The translations under genes were made by a program, and so were the position numbers. Under the pieces are notes generated by a model. That model had not been told where the DNA came from, did not search any database, and saw only the letters and a list, made by a program, of their open reading frames with translations. This document shows positions 34,053 through 45,989 of a stretch of DNA of 64,000 nucleotides, piece by piece (position 1 is the first letter of the stretch; the number at the start of each line of letters is the position of its first letter). This DNA is from Urophycis tenuis. Lineage: Eukaryota > Chordata > Actinopteri > Gadiformes > Phycidae. Where the stretch lies: the NCBI GenBank assembly GCA_036785325.1, contig JAXIVH010000017.1:8329545-8393544 (forward strand), written 5' to 3'.

Positions 34053-35980
34053 CCCATTTACTTCAAACCTAACGTTAAGGTTAACTGCTAACTCTACCCC
34101 TAAATCTACCCTAACCTTAACCTACACTTGACATATTGGAGGAAGAAGACAATTACCCAGCATGCATTTCATCCGGAAAACTTTTCACAAAAAAAACCAT
34201 TACCAAAGTACCTACGGCGAGAATAGACTACCCCAAGAAATTGTTGTTTTGGGTGAGGAAAGTAAGCCATTGAGTCTTCTCTAAGGTCAACTTCCTACAC
34301 AATCTCTGTAGTCGCGCGGTGTATGGGGCACAGGAATTGTTATTAACAGGCTGTTCGGCATGGGGTCCTGGAGGGGCCAGGGAGGCAGTGCTTAGTCGCG
34401 GCTGGCCTTGGCCTTTCCTACCCTGGGACCGACTGGGAAGGCACCGCTGGTCGGGGCTGGTCTTGGTCTTTCCTAGGTCTGGACACCCATCGCTGAGGAT
34501 AGCTGCATTGGGGGACCGTGGAGGCAGTGCTTTGTCACGGCTGGCCTCGGTCCTTCGTGACCCCAGTTTTCTGCTAGTTCATCTGGACCCAACAGAGGAC
34601 AAGAACCAAGCTCCGGCCCTGATTGGCCAAACCAGGGCTACCTAGCGGTGTTAACAACTGGTTTGTGCTGGTCAGGGGGTAAGTATGTGCCCCCTCCTCT
34701 CCATAACCAAAACAATGTATCCTAAAAAGTGTTTTACTTACCTTTACTTACCTCGACGTTACCTCAACAAATGATCACTCCTAAAAAAGCTTAAACCCAA
34801 TACCAATTCCATTTCGGAAACGACACACCTTGAGAATTGATCACTCTCGGGGGGGCCTCCCTTGGGTGAGGGTGTATAGTGACAATGGCCAGAAACACCC
34901 TATGATCCCAGGGTCCACTACTGATGACGTGTCCTAATATTTCGATAGCACGTTTATACTAAAATAGAAATGGAAAAGAAAAGTCTCACTCCAGCTGTGA
35001 CTCGTCTTTATTCAAATTAGTAAATATACCAATGCATTGGAAGTACCTTCAATCAAACTAGATTGACCTTCATCTTGGAACAAAGAAAACCTTTGGGAAA
35101 AGGAAAAACAAGTCTATATCTCCAAATCAGCGGTTATATCACAACAAGACAGATAACCATTTCGTTTTACTTCATTCTTGATAATATGGGAAAAGAGAGC
35201 TGCGGATGACTAGATATTGGCGAGTGCAACTGCCTTTGATCCCCTATTCAACTACCGAGTCGTTGGATGAGGTGGGGGGGGTCATCGAGATAACTCTAAC
35301 GAACCTAACCGAGCCAGGGCCATCGAAAGAACGGGCTCTCTACACAACCCATTTATATTACCTTACCAACTGTTATTCACAAAACGACCACTAGATGGAG
35401 GCGATGGACCACCACTGAAGAATCAAAAGAAGGCAACCAGCCTTTAACACAAAGACTAAAAACTCACTCCAGCTGTGATCCTCTTTATCTAAATAAATAA
35501 ATAAACAAAAATGAATAAATAAATAGACTAAATAAATATACAAATATAAATAAATAAATTAAATATAGATTACCTTACCAACTATTGCAATTACCTATTA
35601 GTATTGTTATTATTATTATTACTTACCTATTAATGCAATTTCCCAACCTGGGAACAATAGAGTATTTCTATTTCTATTTCTATAACTCTTCTTCACAAAA
35701 CGACCACTAGGTGGAGACGACGCACCACCAGCGAGGAATCAAAAGAGGAGGAACAACCTTGAATACAAAGATTAAAACCCACTCCAGCGGTGAGTCTCTC
35801 GATGTATTTATTTACTAAAAAAATATATATTAAATATATATACTCCTCCCATCTCTTCTCCCCTGTCTTCCCTCATGGAAATGAGGGAGTTGGGGGAGAT
35901 AGAGTGTACTAGCCCGATCCGGCGGGGGTGAGTTCAGTCCGTACAGACTGTCTCACCTTGACTCTACCTTCCTCAATCTC
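34053..35980. repeat. Subtelomere-like unit body 7 (full length)
   Basis: 1928 bp. ATTACCAAAG is shared with units 3 and 10, and AAATTAGTAAAT with unit 6. A GTA interrupts the TTA tract (CTATTAGTATTG). Confidence 0.88.
35388..35714 (+). promoter_or_regulatory. Paired CTCF-core-like motifs, unit 7
   Basis: CCACTAGATGG at 35388-35398 and CCACTAGGTGG at 35704-35714, spaced 316 bp as in units 1 and 6. Confidence 0.35.
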
Positions 35981-36836
35981 TAGCTCTAACTCTAACCCTA
36001 GGGATAACCTCAACCCCAACCCTAACCATAGGCCTAACCTTAGCCCTAACCCTAACTCAACCCTAACACTAACCCTTACCTTGGCCCTAATCTTAACACT
36101 AACCTCAACCCCTAACCTTAGCCTTAACACTAACCCTAACCCCTACTCTAACTCTAACCCTAACCCCTACTCTAACTCTAACCCTAAGCCTACCCTAACC
36201 TCCAACACTAACCCTACCCTAACTCTAACGCTAACCCTAACTCTAACCTTTGCCCTAACTTTAGCCCTAACCCTAGCCTCAGCCATAACCCTAACCCTAA
36301 CCTTAGCCCTAACCCTAACCTTAACCCTAACCCTAACCTTGGCCCTAACCTTAACACTAACCTCAAACCTAACCTTAACCCTAACCTCAGCCATAACCCT
36401 AACCCTAACTTTAGCCCTAACCCTAATTCTAGCCCTAACCCTAATCTTAACCATAACCTTAACCCTAACCTTGGCCCTAACACTTAACCTAACCTTATCC
36501 ATAACACTAACCCTAACCTCAACCCTAACCTTAACCCCAATCTCAGCCGTAACCCCAACCCTAACCTTATCCCTAACCTTAAACCTAACCCTAACCTCAG
36601 CCCTAACCTTAACCCTAACCTCAGCCCTCATCTTAACCCTAACCCCTAACCCCTAACCTCTAACCCTAACCCTAACCTTACCCTAACCGTAACGCTAACC
36701 CTAACCCTTACTCTAACCTTAGCCCTAACCTTAGCCCTAACCGTAACCCTAACCTTAACCCTAACCTTAACCCTAAACCGTAACCTTATACCTAACCCTA
36801 ACCTCAGCCCTAACCTTAACCCTAACCGCAACCCCT
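35981..36836 (-). repeat. Degenerate CCCTAA array, unit 7
   Basis: 856 bp, common form, with a private CCCTAACTTTAGCC near 36410. Confidence 0.92.
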
Positions 36837-38752
36837 CCCATTTACTTCAAACCTAACGTTAAGGTTAACTGCTAACTCTACCCCTAAATCTACCCTAACC
36901 TTAACCTACACTTGACATATTGGAGGAAGAAGACAATTACCCAGCATGCATTTCATCCGGAAAACTTTTCACAAAAAAACCCGAAGTACCTACGGCGAGA
37001 ATAGACTACCCCAAGAAATTGTTGTTTTGGGTGAGGAAAGTAAGCCATTGAGTCTTCTCTAAGGTCAACTTCCTACACAATCTCTGTAGTCGCGCGGTGT
37101 ATGGGGCACAGGAATTGTTATTAACAGGCTGTTCGGCATGGGGTCCTGGAGGGGCCAGGGAGGCAGTGCTTAGTCGCGGCTGGCCTTGGCCTTTCCTACC
37201 CTGGGACCGACTGGGAAGGCACCGCTGGTCGGGGCTGGTCTTGGTCTTTCCTAGGTCTGGACACCCATCGCTGAGGATAGCTGCATTGGGGGACCGTGGA
37301 GGCAGTGCTTTGTCACGGCTGGCCTCAGTCCTTCGTGACCCCAGTTTTCTGCTAGTTCATCTGGACCCAACAGAGGACAAGAACCAAGCTCCGGCCCTGA
37401 TTGGCCAAACCAGGGCTACCTAGCGGTGTTAACAACTGGTTTGTGCTGGTCAGGGGGTAAGTATGTGCCCCCTCCTCTCCATAACCAAAACAATGTATCC
37501 TAAAAAGTGTTTTACTTACCTTTACTTACCTCGACGTTACCTCAACAAATGATCACTCCTAAAAAAGCTTAAACCCAATACCAATTCCATTTCGGAAACG
37601 ACACACCTTGAGAATTGATCACTCTCGGGGGGGCCTCCCTTGGGTGAGGGTGTATAGTGACAATGGCCAGAAACACCCTATGATCCCAGGGTCCACTACT
37701 GATGACGTGTCCTAATATTTCGATAGCACGTTTATACTAAAATAGAAATGGAAAAGAAAAGTCTCACTCCAGCTGTGACTCGTCTTTATTCAAATAAGTA
37801 AATATACCAATGCATTGGAAGTACCTTCAATCAAACTAGATTGACCTTCATCTTGGAACAAAGAAAACCTTTGGGAAAAGGAAAAACAAGTCTATATCTC
37901 CAAATCAGCGGTTATATCACAACAAGACAGATAACCATTTCGTTTTACTTCATTCTTGGTAATATGGGAAAAGAGAGCTGCGGATGACTAGATATTGGCG
38001 AGTGCAACTGCCTTTGATCCCCTATTCAACTACCGAGTCGTTGGATGAGGTGGGGGGGGTCATCGAGATAACTCTAACGAACCTAACCGAGCCAGGGCCA
38101 TCGAAAGAACGGGCTCTCTACACAACCCATTTATATTACCTTACCAACTGTTATTCACAAAACGACCACTAGATGGAGGCGATGGACCACCACTGAAGAA
38201 TCAAAAGAAGGCAACCAGCCTTTAACACAAAGACTAAAAACTCACTCCAGCTGTGATCCTCTTTATCTAAATAAATAAATAAACAAAAATGAATAAATAA
38301 ATAGACTAAATAAATATACAAATATAAATAAATAAATTAAATATAGATTACCTTACCAACTATTGCAATTACCTATTATTATTATTATTATTACTTACCT
38401 ATTAATGCAATTTCCCAACCTGGGAACAATAGAGTATTTCTATTTCTATTTCTATAACTCTTCTTCACAAAACGACCACTAGGTGGAGACGACGCACCAC
38501 CAGCGAGGAATCAAAAGAGGAGGAACAACCTTGAATACAAAGATTAAAACCCACTCCAGCGGTGAGTCTCTCGATGTATTTATTTACTAAAAAAAAATAT
38601 ATTAAATATATATACTCCTCCCATCTCTTCTCCCCTGTCTTCCCTCATGGAAATGAGGGAGTTGGGGGAGATAGAGTGTACTAGCCCGATCCGGCGGGGG
38701 TGAGTTCAGTCTGTACAGACTGTCTCACCTTGACTCTACCTTCTTCAATCTC
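36837..38752. repeat. Subtelomere-like unit body 8 (full length)
   Basis: 1916 bp. It carries the same 6-bp deletion as unit 2 (AACCCGAAG), plus private GGCCTCAGTCC, CAGTCTGTACAG and CCTTCTTCAATC. Confidence 0.88.
38166..38486 (+). promoter_or_regulatory. Paired CTCF-core-like motifs, unit 8
   Basis: CCACTAGATGG at 38166-38176 and CCACTAGGTGG at 38476-38486, cores unchanged. Confidence 0.35.
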
Positions 38753-39596
38753 TAGCTCTAACTCTAACCCTAGGGATAACCTCAACCCCAACCCTAACCA
38801 TAGGCCTAACCTTAGCCCTAACCCTAACTCAACCCTAACACTAACCCTTACCTTGGCCCTAATCTTAACACTAACCTCAACCCCTAACCTTAGCCTTAAC
38901 ACTAACCCTAACCCCTACTCTAACTCTAACCCTAACCCCTACTCTAACTCTAACCCTAAGCCTACCCTAACCTCCAACACTAACCCTACCCTAACTCTAA
39001 CGCTAACCCTAACTCTAACCTTTGCCCTAACTTTAGCCCTAACCCTAGCCTCAGCCATAACCCTAACCCTAACCTTAGCCCTAACCCTAACCTTAACCCT
39101 AACCCTAACCTTGGCCCTAACCTTAACACTAACCTCAAACCTAACCTTAACCCTAACCTCAGCCATAACCCTAACCCTAACCTTAGCCCTAACCCTAATT
39201 CTAGCCCTAACCCTAATCTTAACCATAACCTTAACCCTAACCTTGGCCCTAACACTTAACCTAACCTTATCCATAACACTAACCCTAACCTTAACCCCAA
39301 TCTCAGCCGTAACCCCAACCCTAACCTTATCCCTAACCTTAAACCTAACCCTAACCTCAGCCCTAACCTTAACCCTAACCTCAGCCCTCATCTTAACCCT
39401 AACCCCTAACCCCTAACCTCTAACCCTAACCCTAACCTTACCCTAACCGTAACGCTAACCCTAACCCTTACTCTAACCTTAGCCCTAACCTTAGCCCTAA
39501 CCGTAACCCTAACCTTAACCCTAACCTTAACCCTAAACCGTAACCTTATACCTAACCCTAACCTCAGCCCTAACCTTAACCCTAACCGCAACCCCT
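38753..39596 (-). repeat. Degenerate CCCTAA array, unit 8
   Basis: 844 bp. It lacks 12 bp (two hexamers around CCTCAACCCTAA near 39290) relative to the 856-bp form, consistent with in-register hexamer loss. Confidence 0.92.
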
Positions 39597-41515
39597 CCCA
39601 TTTACTTCAAACCTAACGTTAAGGTTAACTGCTAACTCTACCCCTAAATCTACCCTAACCTTAACCTACACTTGACATATTGGAGGAAGAAGACAATTAC
39701 CCAGCATGCATTTCATCCGGAAAACTTTTCACAAAAAAACCCATTACCGAAGTACCTACGGCGAGAATAGACTACCCCAAGAAATTGTTGTTTTGGGTGA
39801 GGAAAGTAAGCCATTGAGTCTTCTCTAAGGTCAACTTCCTACACAATCTCTGTAGTCGCGCGGTGTATGGGGCACAGGAATTGTTATTAACAGGCTGTTC
39901 GGCATGGGGTCCTGGAGGGGCCAGGGAGGCAGTGCTTAGTCGCGGCTGGCCTTGGCCTTTCCTACCCTGGGACCGACTGGGAAGGCACCGCTGGTCGGGG
40001 CTGGTCTTGGTCTTTCCTAGGTCTGGACACCCATCGCTGAGGATAGCTGCATTGGGGGACCGTGGAGGCAGTGCTTTGTCACGGCTGGCCTCGGTCCTTC
40101 GTGACCCCAGTTTTCTGCTAGTTCATCTGGACCCAACAGAGGACAAGAACCAAGCTCCGGCCCTGATTGGCCAAACCAGGGCTACCTAGCGGTGTTAACA
40201 ACTGGTTTGTGCTGGTCAGGGGGTAAGTATGTGCCCCCTCCTCTCCATAACCAAAACAATGTATCCTAAAAAGTGTTTTACTTACCTTTACTTACCTCGA
40301 CGTTACCTCAACAAATGATCACTCCTAAAAAAGCTTAAACCCAATACCAATTCCATTTCGGAAACGACACACCTTGAGAATTGATCACTCTCGGGGGGGC
40401 CTCCCTTGGGTGAGGGTGTATAGTGACAATGGCCAGAAACACCCTATGATCCCAGGGTCCACTACTGATGACGTGTCCTAATATTTCGATAGCACGTTTA
40501 TACTAAAATAGAAATGGAAAAGAAAAGTCTCACTCCAGCTGTGACTCGTCTTTATTCAAATAAGTAAATATACCAATGCATTGGAAGTACCTTCAATCAA
40601 ACTAGATTGACCTCCATCTTGGAACAAAGAAAACCTTTGGGAAAAGGAAAAACAAGTCTATATCTCCAAATCAGCGGTTATATCACAACAAGACAGATAA
40701 CCATTTCGTTTTACTTCATTCTTGGTAATATGGGAAAAGAGAGCTGCGGACGACTAGATATTGGCGAGTGCAACTGCCTTTGATCCCCTATTCAACTACC
40801 GAGTCGTTGGATGAGGTGGGGGGGGTCATCGAGATAACTCTAACGAACCTAACCGAGCCAGGGCCATCGAAAGAACGGGCTCTCTACACAACCCATTTAT
40901 ATTACCTTACCAACTGTTATTCACAAAACGACCACTAGATGGAGGCGATGGACCACCACTGAAGAATCAAAAGAAGGCAACCAGCCTTTAACACAAAGAC
41001 TAAAAACTCACTCCAGCTGTGATCCTCTTTATCTAAATAAATAAATAAACAAAAATGAATAAATAAATAGACTAAATAAATATACAAATATAAATAAATA
41101 AATTAAATATAGATTACCTTACCAACTATTGCAATTACCTATTATTATTATTATTACTTACCTATTAATGCAATTTCCCAACCTGGGAACAATAGAGTAT
41201 TTCTATTTCTATTTCTATAACTCTTCTTCACAAAACGACCACTAGGTGGAGACGACGCACCACCAGCGAGGAATCAAAAGAGGAGGAACAACCTTGAATA
41301 CAAAGATTAAAACCCACTCCAGCGGTGAGTCTCTCGATGTATTTATTTACTAAAAAAAAATATATTAAATATATATACTCCTCCCATCTCTTCTCCCCTG
41401 TCTTCCCTCATGGAAATGAGGGAGTTGGGGGAGATAGAGTGTACTAGCCCGATCCGGCGGGGGTGAGTTCAGTCCGTACAGACTGTCTCACCTTGACTCT
41501 ACCTTCCTCAATCTC
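39597..41515. repeat. Subtelomere-like unit body 9 (full length)
   Basis: 1919 bp. ACGACTAG near 40750 replaces ATGACTAG, removing the ATG of a 62-codon frame that is open in the other full units, which argues that frame is not under selection. The G run is 7-8 long, and CATCTTGG is preceded by GACCTC as in units 3 and 5. Confidence 0.88.
40932..41249 (+). promoter_or_regulatory. Paired CTCF-core-like motifs, unit 9
   Basis: CCACTAGATGG at 40932-40942 and CCACTAGGTGG at 41239-41249, the last pair before the truncated unit. Confidence 0.35.
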
Positions 41516-42371
41516 TAGCTCTAACTCTAACCCTAGGGATAACCTCAACCCCAACCCTAACCATAGGCCTAACCTTAGCCCTAACCCTAACTCAACCCTA
41601 ACACTAACCCTTACCTTGGCCCTAATCTTAACACTAACCTCAACCCCTAACCTTAGCCTTAACACTAACCCTAACCCCTACTCTAACTCTAACCCTAACC
41701 CCTACTCTAACTCTAACCCTAAGCCTACCCTAACCTCCAACACTAACCCTACCCTAACTCTAACGCTAACCCTAACTCTAACCTTTGCCCTAACTTTAGC
41801 CCTAACCCTAGCCTCAGCCATAACCCTAACCCTAACCTTAGCCCTAACCCTAACCTTAACCCTAACCCTAACCTTGGCCCTAACCTTAACACTAACCTCA
41901 AACCTAACCTTAACCCTAACCTCAGCCATAACCCTAACCCTAACCTTAGCCCTAACCCTAATTCTAGCCCTAACCCTAATCTTAACCATAACCTTAACCC
42001 TAACCTTGGCCCTAACACTTAACCTAACCTTATCCATAACACTAACCCTAACCTCAACCCTAACCTTAACCCCAATCTCAGCCGTAACCCCAACCCTAAC
42101 CTTATCCCTAACCTTAAACCTAACCCTAACCTCAGCCCTAACCTTAACCCTAACCTCAGCCCTCATCTTAACCCTAACCCCTAACCCCTAACCTCTAACC
42201 CTAACCCTAACCTTACCCTAACCGTAACGCTAACCCTAACCCTTACTCTAACCTTAGCCCTAACCTTAGCCCTAACCGTAACCCTAACCTTAACCCTAAC
42301 CTTAACCCTAAACCGTAACCTTATACCTAACCCTAACCTCAGCCCTAACCTTAACCCTAACCGCAACCCCT
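41516..42371 (-). repeat. Degenerate CCCTAA array, unit 9
   Basis: 856 bp in the common form. It is the last array; no telomere-like sequence occurs to its right. Confidence 0.92.
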
Positions 42372-43611
42372 CCCATTTACTTCAAACCTAACGTTAAGGT
42401 TAACTGCTAACTCTACCCCTAAATCTACCCTAACCTTAACCTACACTTGACATATTGGAGGAAGAAGACAATTACCCAGCATGCATTTCATCCGGAAAAC
42501 TTTTCACAAAAAAACCCATTACCAAAGTACCTACGGCGAGAATAGACTACCCCAAGAAATTGTTGTTTTGGGTGAGGAAAGTAAGCCATTGAGTCTTCTC
42601 TAAGGTCAACTTCCTACACAATCGCTGTAGTCGCGCGGTGTATGGGGCACAGGAATTGTTATTAACAGGCTGTTCGGCATGGGGTCCTGGAGGGGCCAGG
42701 GAGGCAGTGCTTAGTCGCGGCTGGCCTTGGCCTTTCCTACCCTGGGACCGACTGGGAAGGCACCGCTGGTCGGGGCTGGTCTTGGTCTTTCCTAGGTCTG
42801 GACACCCATCGCTGAGGATAGCTGCATTGGGGGACCGTGGAGGCAGTGCTTTGTCACGGCTGGCCTCGGTCCTTCGTGACCCCAGTTTTCTGCTAGTTCA
42901 TCTGGACCCAACAGAGGACAAGAACCAAGCTCCGGCCCTGATTGGCCAAACCAGGGCTACCTAGCGGTGTTAACAACTGGTTTGTGCTGGTCAGGGGGTA
43001 AGTATGTGCCCCCTCCTCTCCATAACCAAAACAATGTATCCTAAAAAGTGTTTTACTTACCTTTACTTACCTCGACGTTACCTCAACAAATGATCACTCC
43101 TAAAAAAGCTTAAACCCAATACCAATTCCATTTCGGAAACGACACACCTTGAGAATTGATCACTCTCGGGGGGGCCTCCCTTGGGTGAGGGTGTATAGTG
43201 ACAATGGCCAGAAACACCCTATGATCCCAGGGTCCACTACTGATGACGTGTCCTAATATTTCGATAGCACGTTTATACTAAAATAGAAATGGAAAAGAAA
43301 AGTCTCACTCCAGCTGTGACTCGTCTTTATTCAAATAAGTAAATATACCAATGCATTGGAAGTACCTTCAATCAAACTAGATTGACCTTCATCTTGGAAC
43401 AAAGAAAACCTTTGGGAAAAGGAAAAACAAGTCTATATCTCCAAATCAGCGGTTATATCACAACAAGACAGATAACCATTTCGTTTTACTTCATTCTTGG
43501 TAATATGGGAAAAGAGAGCTGCGGATGACTAGATATTGGCGAGTGCAACTGCCTTTGATCCCCTATTCAACTACCGAGTCGTTGGATGAGGTGGGGGGGG
43601 TCATCGAGATA
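42372..43611. repeat. Subtelomere-like unit body 10 (truncated)
   Basis: 1240 bp. It is normal through the GC-rich segment and the G run, then stops at GTCATCGAGATAA, where satellite sequence resumes. The break is only about 15 bases before the deletion point used in units 3 and 5, so this G-run/GATAACTC region is a recurrent break site. It shares ATTACCAAAG and AATCGCTGTAG with unit 3. Confidence 0.88.
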
Positions 43612-43918
43612 AGGAAGGAAAATCTAAGCTTTCCAACGGCGTATGGCTAGACTATATTGACTCATGGGTCGTTGAAATACTAAGCTAATTAATTTGTGTT
43701 CTGTAAGGAAAGATTAATGTTAATTGAAGCGTTGAAGGTTTTTTTTTAGCTGCTGGGTAGACTTCAGTCAACCTGACGCAGTTTTGTCTGTGAGCAACCA
43801 AATTGATCAGAGATGGGCTCATTTTAAGCGGGAAAATCTAAGCTTTCCAACGACGTATGGCATGACTATATTTGCCCACGGGTCGTCGAAATAAAAAGCT
43901 GATTCATGTGTGTTCTGT
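43612..43918 (+). repeat. 214-bp satellite, block 8 right part
   Basis: 307 bp resuming at monomer phase 106. The first 11 bases (AGGAAGGAAAA) poorly match AAGCGGGGAAA, so the exact join is uncertain by a few bases. It carries many private substitutions: AGATTAATG, GAAGCGTTG, an eight-T run replacing ATGTTTTT, TTGATCAGAG and CCCACGGGTCG. It is more diverged than other monomers here. Confidence 0.9.
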
Positions 43919-44104
43919 TGGCTGTGGAAAGAAAATAGCACACAAGTCCTACCAAGTCAACTTTATTGTCAGTGATAAACATTAATAAATAAACAGTATG
44001 GACATTGTATAAACAGTTGTATAAAAAGTGTAAACAGTATGAACAGTGTTCTTATAAAAGATATCAATATCAATACTGATCACGTGTGTATTTTATATTT
44101 CCAG

Positions 44105-44608
44105 GTTATTTGTTGATGAGCCAGAGCCTGTGACTCCCACCAACCGGCCCGTTCAGCCCACTGCGTTGTCGTCCTCCACCCGGCCGAAGCCTCCTGCGCC
44201 CACCCGCCTCCAGCCGAGGCCTCCTGCTGCGTCAGCCTGTGGCCCGCCCGCCCCCTGTGTCGGCAGCACCCATACCGCTGGTCCTCCCCGCACAGCCACA
44301 GGCCCCCTCCGTCCTGCTTCGTGGGCCATCCTGCAGCTGTCTCTGCAGTCATCGTGTGTCAAAACCATTCAAACTTGTATATGGTAACATTTCAAAATGA
44401 CACCAGCATAAATGAGGACCTTGCAATAGGTTGTGTGTTACAGGACCCCCCTGGCATACAGCTGTATGTCTCTGTGAAGGTGGTTGTGAAGAACTGCATC
44501 CGGCTGAACAAGTACAAGTGCCGGCGAGGCAGCAACTCTCTCGAGGGGTTGCCCGCCCACCTGGTTAACGCCATCCCTTCACAGCGATATGGGATCATGC
44601 CGTTCCAA
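44105..44608 (+). pseudogene. Exon-like fragment, cassette 8 (open CGA haplotype)
   Basis: Eighth copy (cassette 43919-44915), the first to the right of the nested block. CAG is at 44441-44443, CGA at 44525-44527 and TAT at 44588-44590, as in cassettes 5 and 6. A private CAC to CCC change replaces the first His of the LHAHL motif with Pro. Its left flank is 1 bp shorter (CTTTATTGTCAG) and has AGTCCTACC and AACAGTATG changes. Splice sites are intact. Confidence 0.65.
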
Positions 44609-44618
44609 GTAAGTGATT

Positions 44619-44621
<3 letters not shown>

Positions 44622-44671
<50 letters not shown>

Positions 44672-44735
44672 GCGCGCGCATATATACACACACACACACA
44701 CACACTTATATATACACACACATATATATATATAC
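44622..44735 (+). repeat. CA/TA alternating tract, cassette 8
   Basis: 114 bp with CGCGCGCGC and the CTTATATATA module. The linker (44736-44915) is 180 bp because TTC is missing from CCCCCTTCTCGGGG, the only length change seen in a linker. Confidence 0.95.
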
Positions 44736-45989
44736 TTAAACATAGCTGACCCTTTTTTTCCCCCTCGGGGATTATGCTCCCAGTTTTGATCTCGGACGTC
44801 TGGTCACTTATAGCATATAATAATATTCTATTACTGTTAAGCCAACTATGAATAATAAAACAGGCCAAAACATGTGTCCTTTATCATAGCTACACGTGTT
44901 ACAAAAAAAACGCGTGAATTGAAAAGTTGAAGGTATGTTTTTAGCTGCTGGGTAGACTTCATTCAACCTGACGCAGTTTAGTCTGTGATCAACCAGACTG
45001 CTCGCGGATGGGCTCATTTTAAGCGGGGAAATCTAAGCTTTCCAACGGCGTATGGCAAGACTATATTGACTCATGGGTCATTGAAATACTAAGCTAATTA
45101 ATTTGTGTTCTGTAAGGAAAGATTGATGTTAATTGATACGTTGAAGGTATGTTTTTAGCTGCTGGGTAGACTTCAGTCAACCTGACGCAGTTTAGTCTGT
45201 GATCAACCAGACTGCTCGCGGATGGGCTCATTTTAAGCGGGGAAATCTAAGCTTTCCAACGGCGTATGGCAAGACTATATTGACTCATTGGTCGTTGAAA
45301 TACTAAGCTAATTAATTTGTGATCTGTAAGGAAAGATTGATGTTAATTGAAACGTTGAAGGTATGTTTTTAGCTGCTGGGTAGACTTCAGTCAACCTGAC
45401 ACAGTTTTGTCTCTGAGCAACCAAATTGCTTGGGGATGGGCTCATTTTAAGCGGGGAAATCTAAGCTTTCCAACGGCGTATGGCAAGACTATATTGACTC
45501 ATGGGTCGTTGAAATACTAAGATAATTAATTTGTGTTCTGTAAGGAAAGATTGATGTTAATTGAAACGTTGAAGGTATGTTTTTAGCTGCTGGGTAGACT
45601 TCACTCAACCTGACACAGTTTTGTCTGTGATCAACCAGACTGCTGGCGGATGGGCTAATTTTAAGCAGGGAAATCTAAGCTTTTCAACGGCGTATGGTAA
45701 GACTATATTCACCAAAGGGCCGTTGAAATACTAAGCTAATTAATTTGTGTTCTGTAAGGAAAGATTGATGTTAATTGAAACGTTAAAGGTATGTTTTTGG
45801 CTGCTGGGTAGACTTCATTCAACCTGACGCAGTTTAGTCTGTGATCAACCAGACTGCTCGCGGATGGGCTCATTTTAAGCGGGGAAATCTAAGCTTTCCA
45901 ACGGCGTATGGCAAGACTATATTGACTCATGGGTCGTTGAAATACTAAGCTAATTAATTTGTGTTCTGTAAGGAAAGATTGATGTTAAT

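Larger units (their letters stand above)
18315..43611 (+). other. Nested 25.3-kb block of subtelomere-like units
   Basis: Everything between the two halves of satellite block 8. In order: 191 bp of single-copy sequence, a CCCTAA tract, then ten head-to-tail units whose bodies start at 18823, 21594, 24363, 26420, 29207, 31269, 34053, 36837, 39597 and 42372. All units have the same orientation, C-rich telomere strand on the plus strand. Satellite sequence appears nowhere inside it. No transposase or integrase frame is visible, so there is no sign of self-mobility. Confidence 0.85.
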
